The translations under genes and the position numbers were made by a program. Positions 45,205 through 54,173 of a stretch of DNA of 64,000 nt are shown here, piece by piece. The DNA is from Ruminiclostridium josui JCM 17888 (GTDB taxonomy: Bacteria; Bacillota; Clostridia; Acetivibrionales; DSM-1351). Within the stretch, counting starts at the first letter, position 1, and each line of letters begins with the position of its first letter. The notes under the pieces were generated by a model that saw nothing but the letters and a program-made list of their open reading frames with translations, had not been told where the DNA came from and did no database searches. The stretch covers positions 1,826,501 through 1,890,500 of the forward strand of contig NZ_JAGE01000001.1 in assembly GCF_000526495.1 (NCBI RefSeq), read 5' to 3'.

Positions 45205-45885
45205 TTACTTTGATTTTATATCTAGTCGGTAACCTAATCTACGAAAAGTACTTATAAGTACTTTGGAATTTAAAGATTTCAATTTTTTTCTTATAAAAGA
45301 TATGTAAACTTCTACGTTGTTTTCATGTGCATCAGAGTCGAACCCCCATATTTTTTCTATTATTTGGTCTTTTGAAGTAATCATATATTTTCTAATAATT
45401 AAAAATTCTAATATTTTACACTCCTGACAGGTTAATTTGATTTTTGATTTTTCTGTTGATACTGTTAAGCTGTTGGTATCAAGGGTGATGTCACCATAGC
45501 ATAAATTGCTGCTTAAAAGTATTGAGTTTTTACGCCTGCCTAAAGCTCTGATTCTCGCTAATAATTCTTCCGTAGAAAATGGCTTGACTAGGTAATCATC
45601 TGCACCGCTGTCAAGTCCAGTTACTTTATATGGTATGTCACCTAGAGCAGAAAGAAAAAGAATAGGTAATGTTAGGCCGCTTTTCCTTATATCCTTTAGC
45701 AGAGCAATTCCGTCTGATATATGAGTCAAAGTATCTAATACGATAATATCGTATGCACCTGTCAGAGCAAGATGAAAAGCAACTCCGGTGCTGGCGGCAA
45801 GGTCGACTGTGTATTTGTTATCCTTAAATATGTGTAGCAGAGAATCATCGGAAGGAATTCTGTCTTCAATAAGAAGAATATTCAT
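45205..45885 (-). CDS. OmpR-family response regulator without a neighbouring kinase
   Basis: The 226-residue protein has a receiver domain (about 1-118), with acidic pair ED at 7-8, the phosphoacceptor in DIIVLDTLTH (about 51) and lysine in LVKPFS. A C-terminal winged helix (about 130-222, LTCQECKILEFLIIRKYMITSKDQIIEKIWG) binds DNA. No histidine kinase gene is adjacent. The gene is divergent from the dockerin protein gene; the 163-base spacer contains TTTAAG repeats with an 11-base period, a spacing typical for OmpR/PhoB-type sites. It may therefore control itself and that gene. Confidence 0.9.
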   Translation of the reverse strand: MNILLIEDRIPSDDSLLHIFKDNKYTVDLAASTGVAFHLALTGAYDIIVLDTLTHISDGIALLKDIRKSGLTLPILFLSALGDIPYKVTGLDSGADDYLVKPFSTEELLARIRALGRRKNSILLSSNLCYGDITLDTNSLTVSTEKSKIKLTCQECKILEFLIIRKYMITSKDQIIEKIWGFDSDAHENNVEVYISFIRKKLKSLNSKVLISTFRRLGYRLDIKSK

Positions 45886-45971
45886 AACAAAATCCTCATT
45901 TCTAATGATTTAATATATATAATGTTATAAATTGATAAAAATGTCAATAAATACTCAAAAGTAATGGAGTT

Positions 45972-45994
45972 TTTAAGGTTGATTTAAGTTTAAA
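45972..45994. promoter_or_regulatory. Direct repeats, candidate response-regulator site
   Basis: TTTAAG occurs at 45972 and 45983 (11-base period) and is followed at once by TTTAAA. The site lies between the divergent response regulator and dockerin-protein genes, about 55 bases upstream of the latter's start. Confidence 0.4.
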
Positions 45995-46048
45995 ATTGTA
46001 GAATAAACCTATATATGGTATACAAAAAGTACAGAAAGGGAGGGTTTT

Positions 46049-47578
46049 ATGAAAAATAAGTGGTTTTTGGGATTGCTTATGGCAAGTACTGTTGCTTTAA
46101 GTAGTAGTCTAGCAAATGCAGCTGTTGTAACCGGAGATATAAATTCTGATGGAGGGATAGATGCGTTAGATATTGTTGCAATGAAGAGCAGTCTTTTAGG
46201 TATTTCTACGATTGGCGATACTAAAGTTGCTGATTTAAATGGCGACGGCGCAGTGGATGCTATTGATTTTGCATTACTAAAAAGTTATCTGTTGGGAAAC
46301 ATAACTAAATTTCCCGTTGATAATGTTACTCCAGAAGAACCAGTTGATCCTGAAGATGCATGGAAACAGAACGTTGGGAAAATCAGCTTAGGTAATACAA
46401 TAACCTGCACAGGAAAGGGTGTATCTGTAAATGGTACAACTGTTAATATTACTGCCGGAGGTGACTTTGAGGTAGTAGGTACTTTAGCAAATGGTATGAT
46501 TTATGTTAGTACTACGGAAAGGGTTAAATTGCGACTTAATGGATGTAGTATAACCAATTCAAGCGGACCTGCCATATTTTTTCAAAACGTTGACAAGGGA
46601 TTTATTACTATTGAAAAAGGCACCACTAACTACTTAACTGATGCAAAAAGTTACTCTGCGGCTAACTCCGAAGCTAAAGCAGTTATATCCAGCAACGATG
46701 ATTTGGAAATAAAGGGTGCCGGAACTTTATATATTACTGGTAATTACAAGCACGGTATTGCTGGAGATGACGATATTAAAATAGAAAATGGAAATATTAT
46801 TATTAAATCTGCTCCTAAGGATGGAATACATTGCAACGATACAATAAAAATTACCGGAGGAACGCTGAATATCACTGCTGCTTCAGATTGTATTGATACC
46901 GATGGTGATATAATTATTGAGGATGGTACCCTTACGCTAAGTGCAGGTGACGATGGAATACATTCTGAATTAGCAATGACACTGAACGGTGGCACAATTA
47001 CAGTAACTAAATCATATGAAGGTATTGAAGGTAAGGATGTTGTTACTGTTAATAATGGTACTATTAATATTACAGCAAATGAAGATGGTTTATGTGCAGG
47101 GAAAAAGCTAATTATTAATGGAGGAGACATTGGTATATTGGCAGGAACAGACGCGTATGACTCAAATGGAACTATAACTATGACTGGCGGTAATGCTATT
47201 ATTTATGGCGGTAGAAATCCTGATGGCTGTGCCGATTGTGATACTAACAATTTTACTATCACTGGAGGCACTCTTGCAGCAGTGGGAGGATGTACTTCTT
47301 CTCCTACAGCCAACACTTCTACACAGTGTTCAGCTGTACTATCCGGTCCAACATCTGTTAATGCGGTAGTAAGTATAAAGAATTCATCCGGAACAGAAAT
47401 ATTCAACTTTACAGCTAAGAAAACAGGTTCAACATTACTGTTTACTTCTCCGGCTTTGTTAAAAGGACAAACTTACACAATGTACATAAATGGAAATTCC
47501 ACGAGAACATTTACAACCAATAGTATGGTAACAGTTGCTGGCGGCTCAATCTTTGGCGGAGGCTGGTTCCCTTGGTAA
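46049..47578 (+). CDS. Secreted dockerin protein with Cthe_2159-like carbohydrate-binding beta-helix
   Basis: The 509-residue protein has a signal peptide ending SSSLANA (about residue 24). A type I dockerin follows immediately (about 29-84) with two calcium-binding repeats, GDINSDGGIDALDIVAMKSSLLG and ADLNGDGAVDAIDFALLKSYLLG. After a Pro/Glu linker, residues 110-509 form a repetitive beta-helix (NGTINITANEDGLCAGKKLIINGG and similar turns). It resembles the cellulose- and polygalacturonate-binding family known from Cthe_2159. Dockerins attach proteins to scaffoldin cohesins in the cellulosome. Placement at the N-terminus is unusual, as most are C-terminal. GGGAGGG precedes the ATG. Confidence 0.88.
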   Translation: MKNKWFLGLLMASTVALSSSLANAAVVTGDINSDGGIDALDIVAMKSSLLGISTIGDTKVADLNGDGAVDAIDFALLKSYLLGNITKFPVDNVTPEEPVDPEDAWKQNVGKISLGNTITCTGKGVSVNGTTVNITAGGDFEVVGTLANGMIYVSTTERVKLRLNGCSITNSSGPAIFFQNVDKGFITIEKGTTNYLTDAKSYSAANSEAKAVISSNDDLEIKGAGTLYITGNYKHGIAGDDDIKIENGNIIIKSAPKDGIHCNDTIKITGGTLNITAASDCIDTDGDIIIEDGTLTLSAGDDGIHSELAMTLNGGTITVTKSYEGIEGKDVVTVNNGTINITANEDGLCAGKKLIINGGDIGILAGTDAYDSNGTITMTGGNAIIYGGRNPDGCADCDTNNFTITGGTLAAVGGCTSSPTANTSTQCSAVLSGPTSVNAVVSIKNSSGTEIFNFTAKKTGSTLLFTSPALLKGQTYTMYINGNSTRTFTTNSMVTVAGGSIFGGGWFPW

Positions 47579-47613
47579 TTACACAACATAATTACTTGGA
47601 AAAGGCGGCAAGG

Positions 47614-47677
47614 TTATAAAGTTAAGCGAACCATCCGGGTATGTAAATATCCGGATAGTTCGCTATTTAACTTATAA
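47614..47677. terminator. Long convergent terminator hairpin
   Basis: TTATAAAGTTAAG-CGAAC-ATCCGG pairs with CCGGAT-AGTTCG-CTATTTAACTTATAA with small bulges. It lies between the dockerin gene (plus) and the DUF2461 gene (minus). T-runs are weak. Confidence 0.65.
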
Positions 47678-47680
47678 GGC

Positions 47681-48358
47681 CTATCCTCCGTAAGCTTCAA
47701 CCATACATAAGAAATCATATATTGGCTTTAGCTGCAGAAAACCCTGCTTTAATACTTCTGGTAATTCTTTTGAAAATGCAAGTTGAAAGTTATTCTGCAC
47801 ACTTTCAAAGTAAATATTTTTTCTGTCCAGCCATAGTTTTAGATTTTCAGGTTGATCTTGGAATTTGCTTCTTTTATACATATCGCCACCGATAACAAAC
47901 TGATTTTGGGACTCATAGCAAGCAAGTGCATTCAGAAACAGAGGATGTCTGTTAATTATCATTTCTCGCATGTTAGCCATTGACTTAGTTTCGGCACCGT
48001 AGAATCCCACTCCATAGCTTGAGCCCTTTTGGTTTAACTCAAACCAAAAACAAGGTGAGGTTGACATGGCGCTCTTATCCCTGAGAAAAACAATCCAAAC
48101 ATTATCTCTATAAAGTGTTTTATCTTTGGTAAATCGTGTGTCTCTGCGGATTCTGGAAATCAATTTATAGGGTATAGTTATAATTTGGTTATCTATTTCT
48201 ATTATAGCAGGGATTAACTCTTTAATTAATTCCATAAACGGATTATACACATATTTTTTATAGTCGGGCTTATGACTATCGTACCATTCCTTACTGTTGT
48301 TCATTCTATTCTCAAATAAAAACCTGAGGGCTTCACCGGTAAATCCACTAAAACTCAT
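47681..48358 (-). CDS. DUF2461 (TIGR02453) family protein
   Basis: The 225-residue protein starts FSGFTGEALRFLFENRMNNSKEWYDSHKPDYKKY, and has ISRIRRDTRFTKDKTLYRDNVWIVF, both features of the DUF2461 family. No enzymatic function is established for the family. It is a soluble protein, alone between terminators. GGAGTTG precedes the ATG. The gene looks complete and full-length. Confidence 0.85.
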   Translation of the reverse strand: MSFSGFTGEALRFLFENRMNNSKEWYDSHKPDYKKYVYNPFMELIKELIPAIIEIDNQIITIPYKLISRIRRDTRFTKDKTLYRDNVWIVFLRDKSAMSTSPCFWFELNQKGSSYGVGFYGAETKSMANMREMIINRHPLFLNALACYESQNQFVIGGDMYKRSKFQDQPENLKLWLDRKNIYFESVQNNFQLAFSKELPEVLKQGFLQLKPIYDFLCMVEAYGG

Positions 48359-48565
48359 TATAATGTCAACTCCTGTTAAATATTATCTTTTTTTATTCTG
48401 ACAGATAGTAGGAGTAAAATCAACGGAAGCTTATAGAAAAATTTATTATCAATATGGTTGTAAATTTGCTAACAAAATTATCTTACTTAATAGTATAATA
48501 TATAAAAAAGGTGGAATCAGAAAACATATATGGTAATATTATGGCAGGTTGATTGGAGGGTATAT

Positions 48566-48880
48566 ATGGATAACCAACGAGATCAGAATAATTGGAGGTA
48601 CCTTAAAACTGCAGATAATGAGTTTGAGTTTAATATAATTAAAGGAAAGCTTAAGGAAAGTGGAATAGTATGTGTTGGGAAAGGTAAGGATTTGGGCCTC
48701 ATTGACAGTACTTTGCTAAATGTTATACTAGGGCCTTGCAATCCAATAGATATAAAAGTACCAGAGGATAGATACCAAGAGGCACTTGATATAATTAATA
48801 CCCAAGTCAGTGATGAGGAATTGGAAAAGCAGGCACTGGATTTAGGGGAAACTGATAATAGTGAAAACGAAAATGACTAA
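48566..48880 (+). CDS. DUF2007-like small protein
   Basis: ATG 48566 is chosen, with GGAGGG five bases upstream. The 104-residue protein has the pattern WRYLKTADNEFEFNIIKGKLKESGIVCVGKGKDLG, then a central IDIKVPEDRYQEALDIINTQ, typical of DUF2007 putative signal-transducing proteins. The C-terminal 20 residues are acidic. The family occurs widely in bacteria with no settled role. Confidence 0.75.
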   Translation: MDNQRDQNNWRYLKTADNEFEFNIIKGKLKESGIVCVGKGKDLGLIDSTLLNVILGPCNPIDIKVPEDRYQEALDIINTQVSDEELEKQALDLGETDNSENEND

Positions 48881-48992
48881 TAGCCAAGGTTCTACCCTTT
48901 TTTTATTATTCGGTTGGAAATATGGGTAATAAATGTTATTATATATTATTGTCAGAAAAAGAATTTATATATAAAACGGGTAGGTAATATTA

Positions 48993-49829
48993 ATGGTTAA
49001 GAGTATTGGTTATCTTGGGCCATGCGGAACATTTTCACATGAAGCGGCCGGAATATATGCAGAAGGACAGTCATGCACGCTAAAGGAGTTTGTGTCTATT
49101 CAGGATGTTCTTTATGCAGTTAAAGACAATGTTATAAGTGAAGCAATAGTTCCTATTGAGAACTCCCTTGAAGGTGCTGTTAACGTTACCCTTGATGTGT
49201 TGGCCAAAGAAGAAGGTTTGTATATTAAAGGAGAACTTGTACTTCCCGTTAGCTTAAACCTGGTAGTAAAGAAGGGGACTTCACCTAATGATATTACCAC
49301 AATAATGTCACATCCTCAGCCATTGGGACAGGCAAGAGAATTTTTGAACAAATTTTATCCTAAGGTTCTTCAGGTTGAAGAAAATAGTACTGCCCAAGCA
49401 GCTAAAAGAGTTTCTGAAGGTGACGGTACCTATGCGGCAATTACAAGTCGTACAGCTGCTAAAATAAATGGCCTTGAAGTATTGGCAGCAAATATACAGG
49501 ATGTTGCAAATAACCATACTAGGTTTGTAATAGTATCAAAGGAATACTCCAAAATGACGGGTTGTGATAAGACTTCCATTGTATTTTCAACGGATAACAA
49601 ACCCGGAAGTTTGTACAGAGTATTGGATATATTCAGCCTGTGGGATATCAATATGACAAGAATTGAGTCGAGGCCATCTAAAAATGCACTTGGACAATAT
49701 ATTTTTTTCGTAGATATTGACGGACATATAGAGAACCAAGATGTTTACGACGCTTTGACAATGATAAAAAGAAAAACTTCTTTTTACAAGTTTATTGGTT
49801 CTTATCCCATGATTAAGGGAAAAATATAG
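48993..49829 (+). CDS. pheA: Prephenate dehydratase
   Basis: The 278-residue enzyme has the dehydratase domain (about 3-180) with IGYLGPCGTFSHEAAGIYAEG, AIVPIENSLEGAVNVTLD, MSHPQPLGQAREFL and the TRF motif in NNHTRFVIVSKE. A C-terminal ACT domain (about 193-270) has KPGSLYRVLDIFSLWDINMTRIESRPSK, the phenylalanine-binding site. It converts prephenate to phenylpyruvate for phenylalanine synthesis and is feedback-inhibited. It is monofunctional, without a chorismate mutase domain. GGGTAGG precedes the ATG. Confidence 0.95.
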   Translation: MVKSIGYLGPCGTFSHEAAGIYAEGQSCTLKEFVSIQDVLYAVKDNVISEAIVPIENSLEGAVNVTLDVLAKEEGLYIKGELVLPVSLNLVVKKGTSPNDITTIMSHPQPLGQAREFLNKFYPKVLQVEENSTAQAAKRVSEGDGTYAAITSRTAAKINGLEVLAANIQDVANNHTRFVIVSKEYSKMTGCDKTSIVFSTDNKPGSLYRVLDIFSLWDINMTRIESRPSKNALGQYIFFVDIDGHIENQDVYDALTMIKRKTSFYKFIGSYPMIKGKI

Positions 49830-49928
49830 AATATACACCGAAAATAACGGGAAATGAAAGGCCATAACCCCATAATAGTGGTATAATTTACATTACAAAA
49901 AATGGTAGACTATATGTGGGGGGAAGCT

Positions 49929-50273
49929 ATGGCTCACTTTGACAATCAAATTGATATAACAAGAAATGTTAAGATTATTGAATGGCTAAAAAGCGAACTG
50001 CTTACTGATGTAGCAAATTTGTTTAAAGCGCTGGTAAACGGTTTTAGGGACGAGGTTTCGGAAACACTTGCAGACACGCTTGCAAATATTATTTTAATTT
50101 GTTATCTTCTTGGAAAGCGGTTTGGCATTAATTATAAAACAATAGAAATGAAAATAGATAGTAAGATTAGGCTCGGCCTTGTGGAAAATCATGATGTTGA
50201 GAAGTATTATGGGGATTTGTCAGATTTGTCAAAACACCTTAATGTATCAAGAACCGGAAGGCATGGGACTTAA
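49929..50273 (+). CDS. MazG-like family protein
   Basis: ATG 49929 follows TGGGGGGAAGC. The 114-residue protein is all-helical with NVKIIEWLKSELLTDVANLFKALVNG and DEVSETLADTLANIILICYLLGKRFGI, the MazG-like pattern of acidic residues EvxxxxAD expected to bind magnesium. MazG relatives hydrolyse nucleoside triphosphates. It sits 15 bases before gdpP and is probably co-transcribed. The substrate cannot be stated. Confidence 0.82.
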   Translation: MAHFDNQIDITRNVKIIEWLKSELLTDVANLFKALVNGFRDEVSETLADTLANIILICYLLGKRFGINYKTIEMKIDSKIRLGLVENHDVEKYYGDLSDLSKHLNVSRTGRHGT

Positions 50274-50288
50274 TTCAGGAGAATTCAG

Positions 50289-52292
50289 ATGGATAGCAGA
50301 AAACTATCACGGATATTTATTCCAAAGGCAGGTTTTTACCTTTGGGTAATTTTCTTTCTCATAATTGTAATAACGATTATAAACCCTTTGGTTTCCATAC
50401 CGGGGTATGTTTTGTTTGTGTTTCTGGTGATTTATAACTATAAGTCTACCCATATCAGAAACCGGGAAATAACCAAGTACATAGAGACACTCACCTTTAA
50501 TATAGATTGTGCTACAAAGGATACCTTGTTAAACTTTCCTATGCCTTTGGTACTTGCAGAATTAGATGGAACAACCGTATGGTATAATTCCTCTTTTAAA
50601 GGAATATTCCAAAATGATACTTTACAGGATGAAACAGTAGAGAAACTTGTTTCTGATTTGAAACCTCAAATGCTGGAAGGGGACAGCATAAACATTTCTT
50701 CTGAAATAACTATAAATAATAGACATTATTCAGTTCTGGGCAATTTGGTAAAGCTTGACGACAGTAATAGCGAGGAAAGCGTTATTGTTATGCTTTATCT
50801 GGTTGATAATACTGAATTAATAGAGGAAAAAAAGAAGTTTGAGGACAATAAAAATACTGTAGGACTTATCGTAATTGATAATTATGATGACCTGATGCAA
50901 GGTATGGAAGATGCAGTAAGACAGCAATTACTGGCGGAAATAGATAAAAAGGTTACTGGTTGGATAAGTCATACTGGAGGAGTTCTAAAGAAATTTGAAA
51001 GGGACAAATATCTGTGCATATTTGCATTCAAGTATCTGTATGAACTGGAAGAAAAACGATTTGAAATACTGGAAACAGTTAAGGAAATAAATCTCGGAAA
51101 CAAGATTCCTGTTACACTCAGTATAGGCTTGGGTATAAATGCGCCCACAATTGTGGAAAATCTGCAAAATGCATATGCGTGTATTGATATAGCTCTAGGC
51201 AGAGGCGGAGACCATGTTGTAATAAAAGATGGCGACAATTTCCGTTTCTTTGGTGGTCGTACAAGAGAGCTTGAGAAGAGGACAAGGGTTAAAGCCAGGG
51301 TTATTGCATATGCTCTGAGAGGTTTGATAGATCAGGCACCCTCTGTACTTATTATGGGCCATGAGAATGCAGACATAGACTGTCTTGGTGCAGCACTTGG
51401 CATTTATCGTATTGTAAAAAACAGGGATAAAAGAGTGAATATTGTACTTAATCATTCTAATGCTAATATAGATGCAATACTAAACAAGATGGCAAAGGAA
51501 CCCGAGTATACCAATGTTTTCGTGGGTACAAATGAGGCATTGGACCTTATAACTAAGAAAACACTGCTTATAGTAGTTGATACACATAAACCGGGATTTA
51601 CTGAAGCTCCGGAACTGTTGAAAATGACAGAACAGGTAGTAATTATAGACCATCACAGGAGAGGGGCCGACTTTATTCAGGATGCAGTACTCTCCTATCA
51701 GGAGACCTACGCATCTTCAACTTGTGAGTTGGTAACAGAGCTTCTGCAATACGTAGAAGATAGGATAAGGCTTACAAATATCGAAACTGAAGCTTTATAT
51801 GCAGGAATAGTTGTGGATACAAAGAACTTTATATTTAAAACAGGGGTAAGAACCTTTGAGGCGGCATCGTACCTGAGAAGACAGGGTGCTGATACTGTGT
51901 CAGTTAAGCAGTTATTCCAGAATGACTTGAAAACTTACATTGCTATTTCAAATATAGTAAAAGATGCAGAAGTAGTGTATGATAATATTGCAATATCCAT
52001 TTGTCCAAATAATATCAAAGGTGCACAACTTATAGCAGCGCAGGCTGCGGATCAACTGTTGAGTCTTTCGGGACTTGTAGCGGCATTTGTTTTGAGTTAC
52101 CATAATGGAGAGGTTGTAATCAGCGGAAGGTCCCTTGGGGATATAAATGTGCAGATGATTTTGGAGAAGCTTGGTGGAGGCGGACATCTGACAGTAGCAG
52201 GTGCCCAGATTGAAGACGTATCCATACAGGATGCAAAGAAAATGCTTAAAGATGCTATTTACGAATATATCGACAGCCTTGCAAAGGAATAA
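50289..52292 (+). CDS. gdpP: Cyclic-di-AMP phosphodiesterase GdpP
   Basis: The 667-residue protein has two N-terminal membrane helices (about 16-55). A PAS-like domain (about 75-170) and a degenerate GGDEF domain (about 185-315) come next. The DHH/DHHA1 phosphodiesterase (about 345-660) shows MGHENADIDCLGAALG, VVDTHKPG, VIIDHHRRG and the glycine-rich GGGGHLTVAGAQ. It degrades c-di-AMP to pApA and so affects potassium balance and wall stability. The gene order gdpP-rplI-dnaB is typical of Firmicutes. It is full-length. Confidence 0.94.
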   Translation: MDSRKLSRIFIPKAGFYLWVIFFLIIVITIINPLVSIPGYVLFVFLVIYNYKSTHIRNREITKYIETLTFNIDCATKDTLLNFPMPLVLAELDGTTVWYNSSFKGIFQNDTLQDETVEKLVSDLKPQMLEGDSINISSEITINNRHYSVLGNLVKLDDSNSEESVIVMLYLVDNTELIEEKKKFEDNKNTVGLIVIDNYDDLMQGMEDAVRQQLLAEIDKKVTGWISHTGGVLKKFERDKYLCIFAFKYLYELEEKRFEILETVKEINLGNKIPVTLSIGLGINAPTIVENLQNAYACIDIALGRGGDHVVIKDGDNFRFFGGRTRELEKRTRVKARVIAYALRGLIDQAPSVLIMGHENADIDCLGAALGIYRIVKNRDKRVNIVLNHSNANIDAILNKMAKEPEYTNVFVGTNEALDLITKKTLLIVVDTHKPGFTEAPELLKMTEQVVIIDHHRRGADFIQDAVLSYQETYASSTCELVTELLQYVEDRIRLTNIETEALYAGIVVDTKNFIFKTGVRTFEAASYLRRQGADTVSVKQLFQNDLKTYIAISNIVKDAEVVYDNIAISICPNNIKGAQLIAAQAADQLLSLSGLVAAFVLSYHNGEVVISGRSLGDINVQMILEKLGGGGHLTVAGAQIEDVSIQDAKKMLKDAIYEYIDSLAKE

Positions 52293-52322
52293 ATTAAAAA
52301 CCGCAAACAGGAGGGTTAATTT

Positions 52323-52769
52323 ATGAAGGTTATATTAAAACAGGACGTTAAAGGTTTGGGGAAAAAGGAACAGATGGTTGAGGCCAGTGACGGATACGCA
52401 AGAAATTTTCTTCTTCCAAGAGGACTTGCAGTTGAGGCTACTTCATCGAATATAAACATAATGAAAACAAAAAAAGAGGCAGAAGCTCAGAAGAAAGAGC
52501 GTGAGATTGCACAGGCCAAGGAACTTGCAAAGAAGATAAAGGATATAACAGTTACATTAAAAGTAAAAGCAGGAGAGAACGGAAAGCTTTTTGGCTCTAT
52601 AACAAGTAAGGATGTTGCGGAAGCATTAAAATCTCAGCAAAAGATTGATATAGACAAAAAGAAACTGGTTATGCCAGATTCACTTAAATCTGTAGGAACT
52701 TTTGAAGTTGAAGTTAAGCTGTACCCGGAAATCAACTCAAAGTTTACAGTAAAGATAGAAAGTTTATAA
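52323..52769 (+). CDS. rplI: 50S ribosomal protein L9
   Basis: The 148-residue protein has the signature MKVILKQDVKGLGKKEQMVEASDGYARNFLLPRGLAVEA. A long connecting helix rich in Lys and Glu (about 48-75) leads to the C-terminal RNA-binding domain with GKLFGSITSKDVAEAL. It binds 23S rRNA. AGGAGGG precedes its ATG, between gdpP and dnaB. Confidence 0.97.
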   Translation: MKVILKQDVKGLGKKEQMVEASDGYARNFLLPRGLAVEATSSNINIMKTKKEAEAQKKEREIAQAKELAKKIKDITVTLKVKAGENGKLFGSITSKDVAEALKSQQKIDIDKKKLVMPDSLKSVGTFEVEVKLYPEINSKFTVKIESL

Positions 52770-52811
52770 GATTTATATGGAATAACAACTAAAAACAAGG
52801 TGGAATATATA

Positions 52812-54152
52812 ATGGATATAGGAACTCTTGGACGAATTCCTCCTCAAAGCCTGGAAGCGGAACAATCGGTACTTGGCTCTATGCTCATAGACAAGGAAGT
52901 TGTTCCTGTTGTTATGGAGATATTGAAATCGGAGGATTTCTACAGGCCGGATCATAAAGAAATATATGACGTAATCATTGAACTATTTGACAGAGCCCAG
53001 CCCATCGACTTGATTACTGTATCCGAACGACTGAAACTTCACGGAAAGCTTGACCTTGTGGGCGGACTTGAATATTTGACTAATATTGCAACTGAAGTGC
53101 CTACAACGGCAAATGTAAAACATTATGCAAAAATAGTTGAAGAGAAGGCGCTTTTGAGGAAGTTAATAAAGGCTTCTTCAGATATAGTTGATTTAGGATA
53201 TAATGCTTCGGAAGAAGTATCATTTATACTGGACAAGGCAGAGCAGAATATATTTGATATACTCCAGAAGCGGAGTTCACAAGGGTTTGTGCCCATAAAG
53301 GATGTTCTGGTAGATACATTCAATAAATTAGAGGAATTATATAATAATAGTGGAAATGTAACCGGAATACCTACAGGATTTATTGATTTGGATTTTAAAA
53401 CATCGGGGTTGCATAATTCGGACCTTATTTTAATAGCTGCTCGTCCTGCAATGGGTAAAACTGCTTTCGCGTTAAATCTTGCACAAAATGCAGCTGTACA
53501 CAGTAATGTACCTGTTGCAATCTTTAGTCTGGAAATGTCCAGAGAGCAGCTTGTAAACAGAATGCTTTGCAGTGAAGCTATGGTTGACAGTAATAGAATG
53601 AAAACGGGAAAACTTGAGGACAACGACTGGCAAAAGGTTGCCAAGGCATTAGGACCGCTGTCTGAGGCACCTATATTTATAGATGATACACCTGGTGTAT
53701 CTATTACCGAAATAAGGGCGAAATGCAGAAGGCTGAAGCTTGAACATAATCTTGGACTTGTAATAATAGATTACCTGCAGTTAATGCAGGGAAGTAGGTC
53801 GAAAAGTGAAAACAGACAGCAGGAAATCTCGGAAATATCCCGTTCTCTAAAGATTCTTGCAAAGGAAATAAATGTACCGGTAATTACATTGTCACAGCTT
53901 AGCCGTGCCCCGGAAACAAGAACTGATCACAGACCTATACTCAGCGACTTGAGAGAATCGGGAGCAATAGAGCAGGATGCTGACATTGTAATGTTTCTTT
54001 ACAGAGATGATTATTATAATCCTGAAACAGAGAAGAAGAACATAGCAGAGGTAATACTTGCAAAACACAGAAATGGATCTACGGGAATAGTAGAGCTTGT
54101 GTGGCTAGGACAGTACACGAAATTTGCCAATCTGGAAAAGTTCAGGCAATAA
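52812..54152 (+). CDS. dnaB: Replicative DNA helicase DnaB
   Basis: ATG 52812 is chosen: AAGGTGG lies at about nine bases and the family starts near GRIPPQSLEAEQSVLGSMLID. The 446-residue helicase has the N-terminal helical domain (about 8-110), a linker, and the RecA-like motor. The motor carries Walker A ARPAMGKTAFALN, MSREQLVNRML, Walker B LVIIDYLQLMQG, and SDLRESGAIEQDADIVMFLYRDDYY. It unwinds DNA at the fork and is loaded by the DnaD and DnaI/DnaC-like proteins encoded at 20-22 kb. No intein is present. Confidence 0.97.
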   Translation: MDIGTLGRIPPQSLEAEQSVLGSMLIDKEVVPVVMEILKSEDFYRPDHKEIYDVIIELFDRAQPIDLITVSERLKLHGKLDLVGGLEYLTNIATEVPTTANVKHYAKIVEEKALLRKLIKASSDIVDLGYNASEEVSFILDKAEQNIFDILQKRSSQGFVPIKDVLVDTFNKLEELYNNSGNVTGIPTGFIDLDFKTSGLHNSDLILIAARPAMGKTAFALNLAQNAAVHSNVPVAIFSLEMSREQLVNRMLCSEAMVDSNRMKTGKLEDNDWQKVAKALGPLSEAPIFIDDTPGVSITEIRAKCRRLKLEHNLGLVIIDYLQLMQGSRSKSENRQQEISEISRSLKILAKEINVPVITLSQLSRAPETRTDHRPILSDLRESGAIEQDADIVMFLYRDDYYNPETEKKNIAEVILAKHRNGSTGIVELVWLGQYTKFANLEKFRQ

Positions 54153-54173
54153 AAACAAGTAAAGGAAATTGTC

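Noticed and set aside
46123-46320. Reading the dockerin repeats as ordinary EF-hands of a calmodulin-like protein
   Set aside because: The paired F-hand repeats, Ala-Leu/Ala-Ile positions, KxxLLG ends and signal peptide fit a type I dockerin better.
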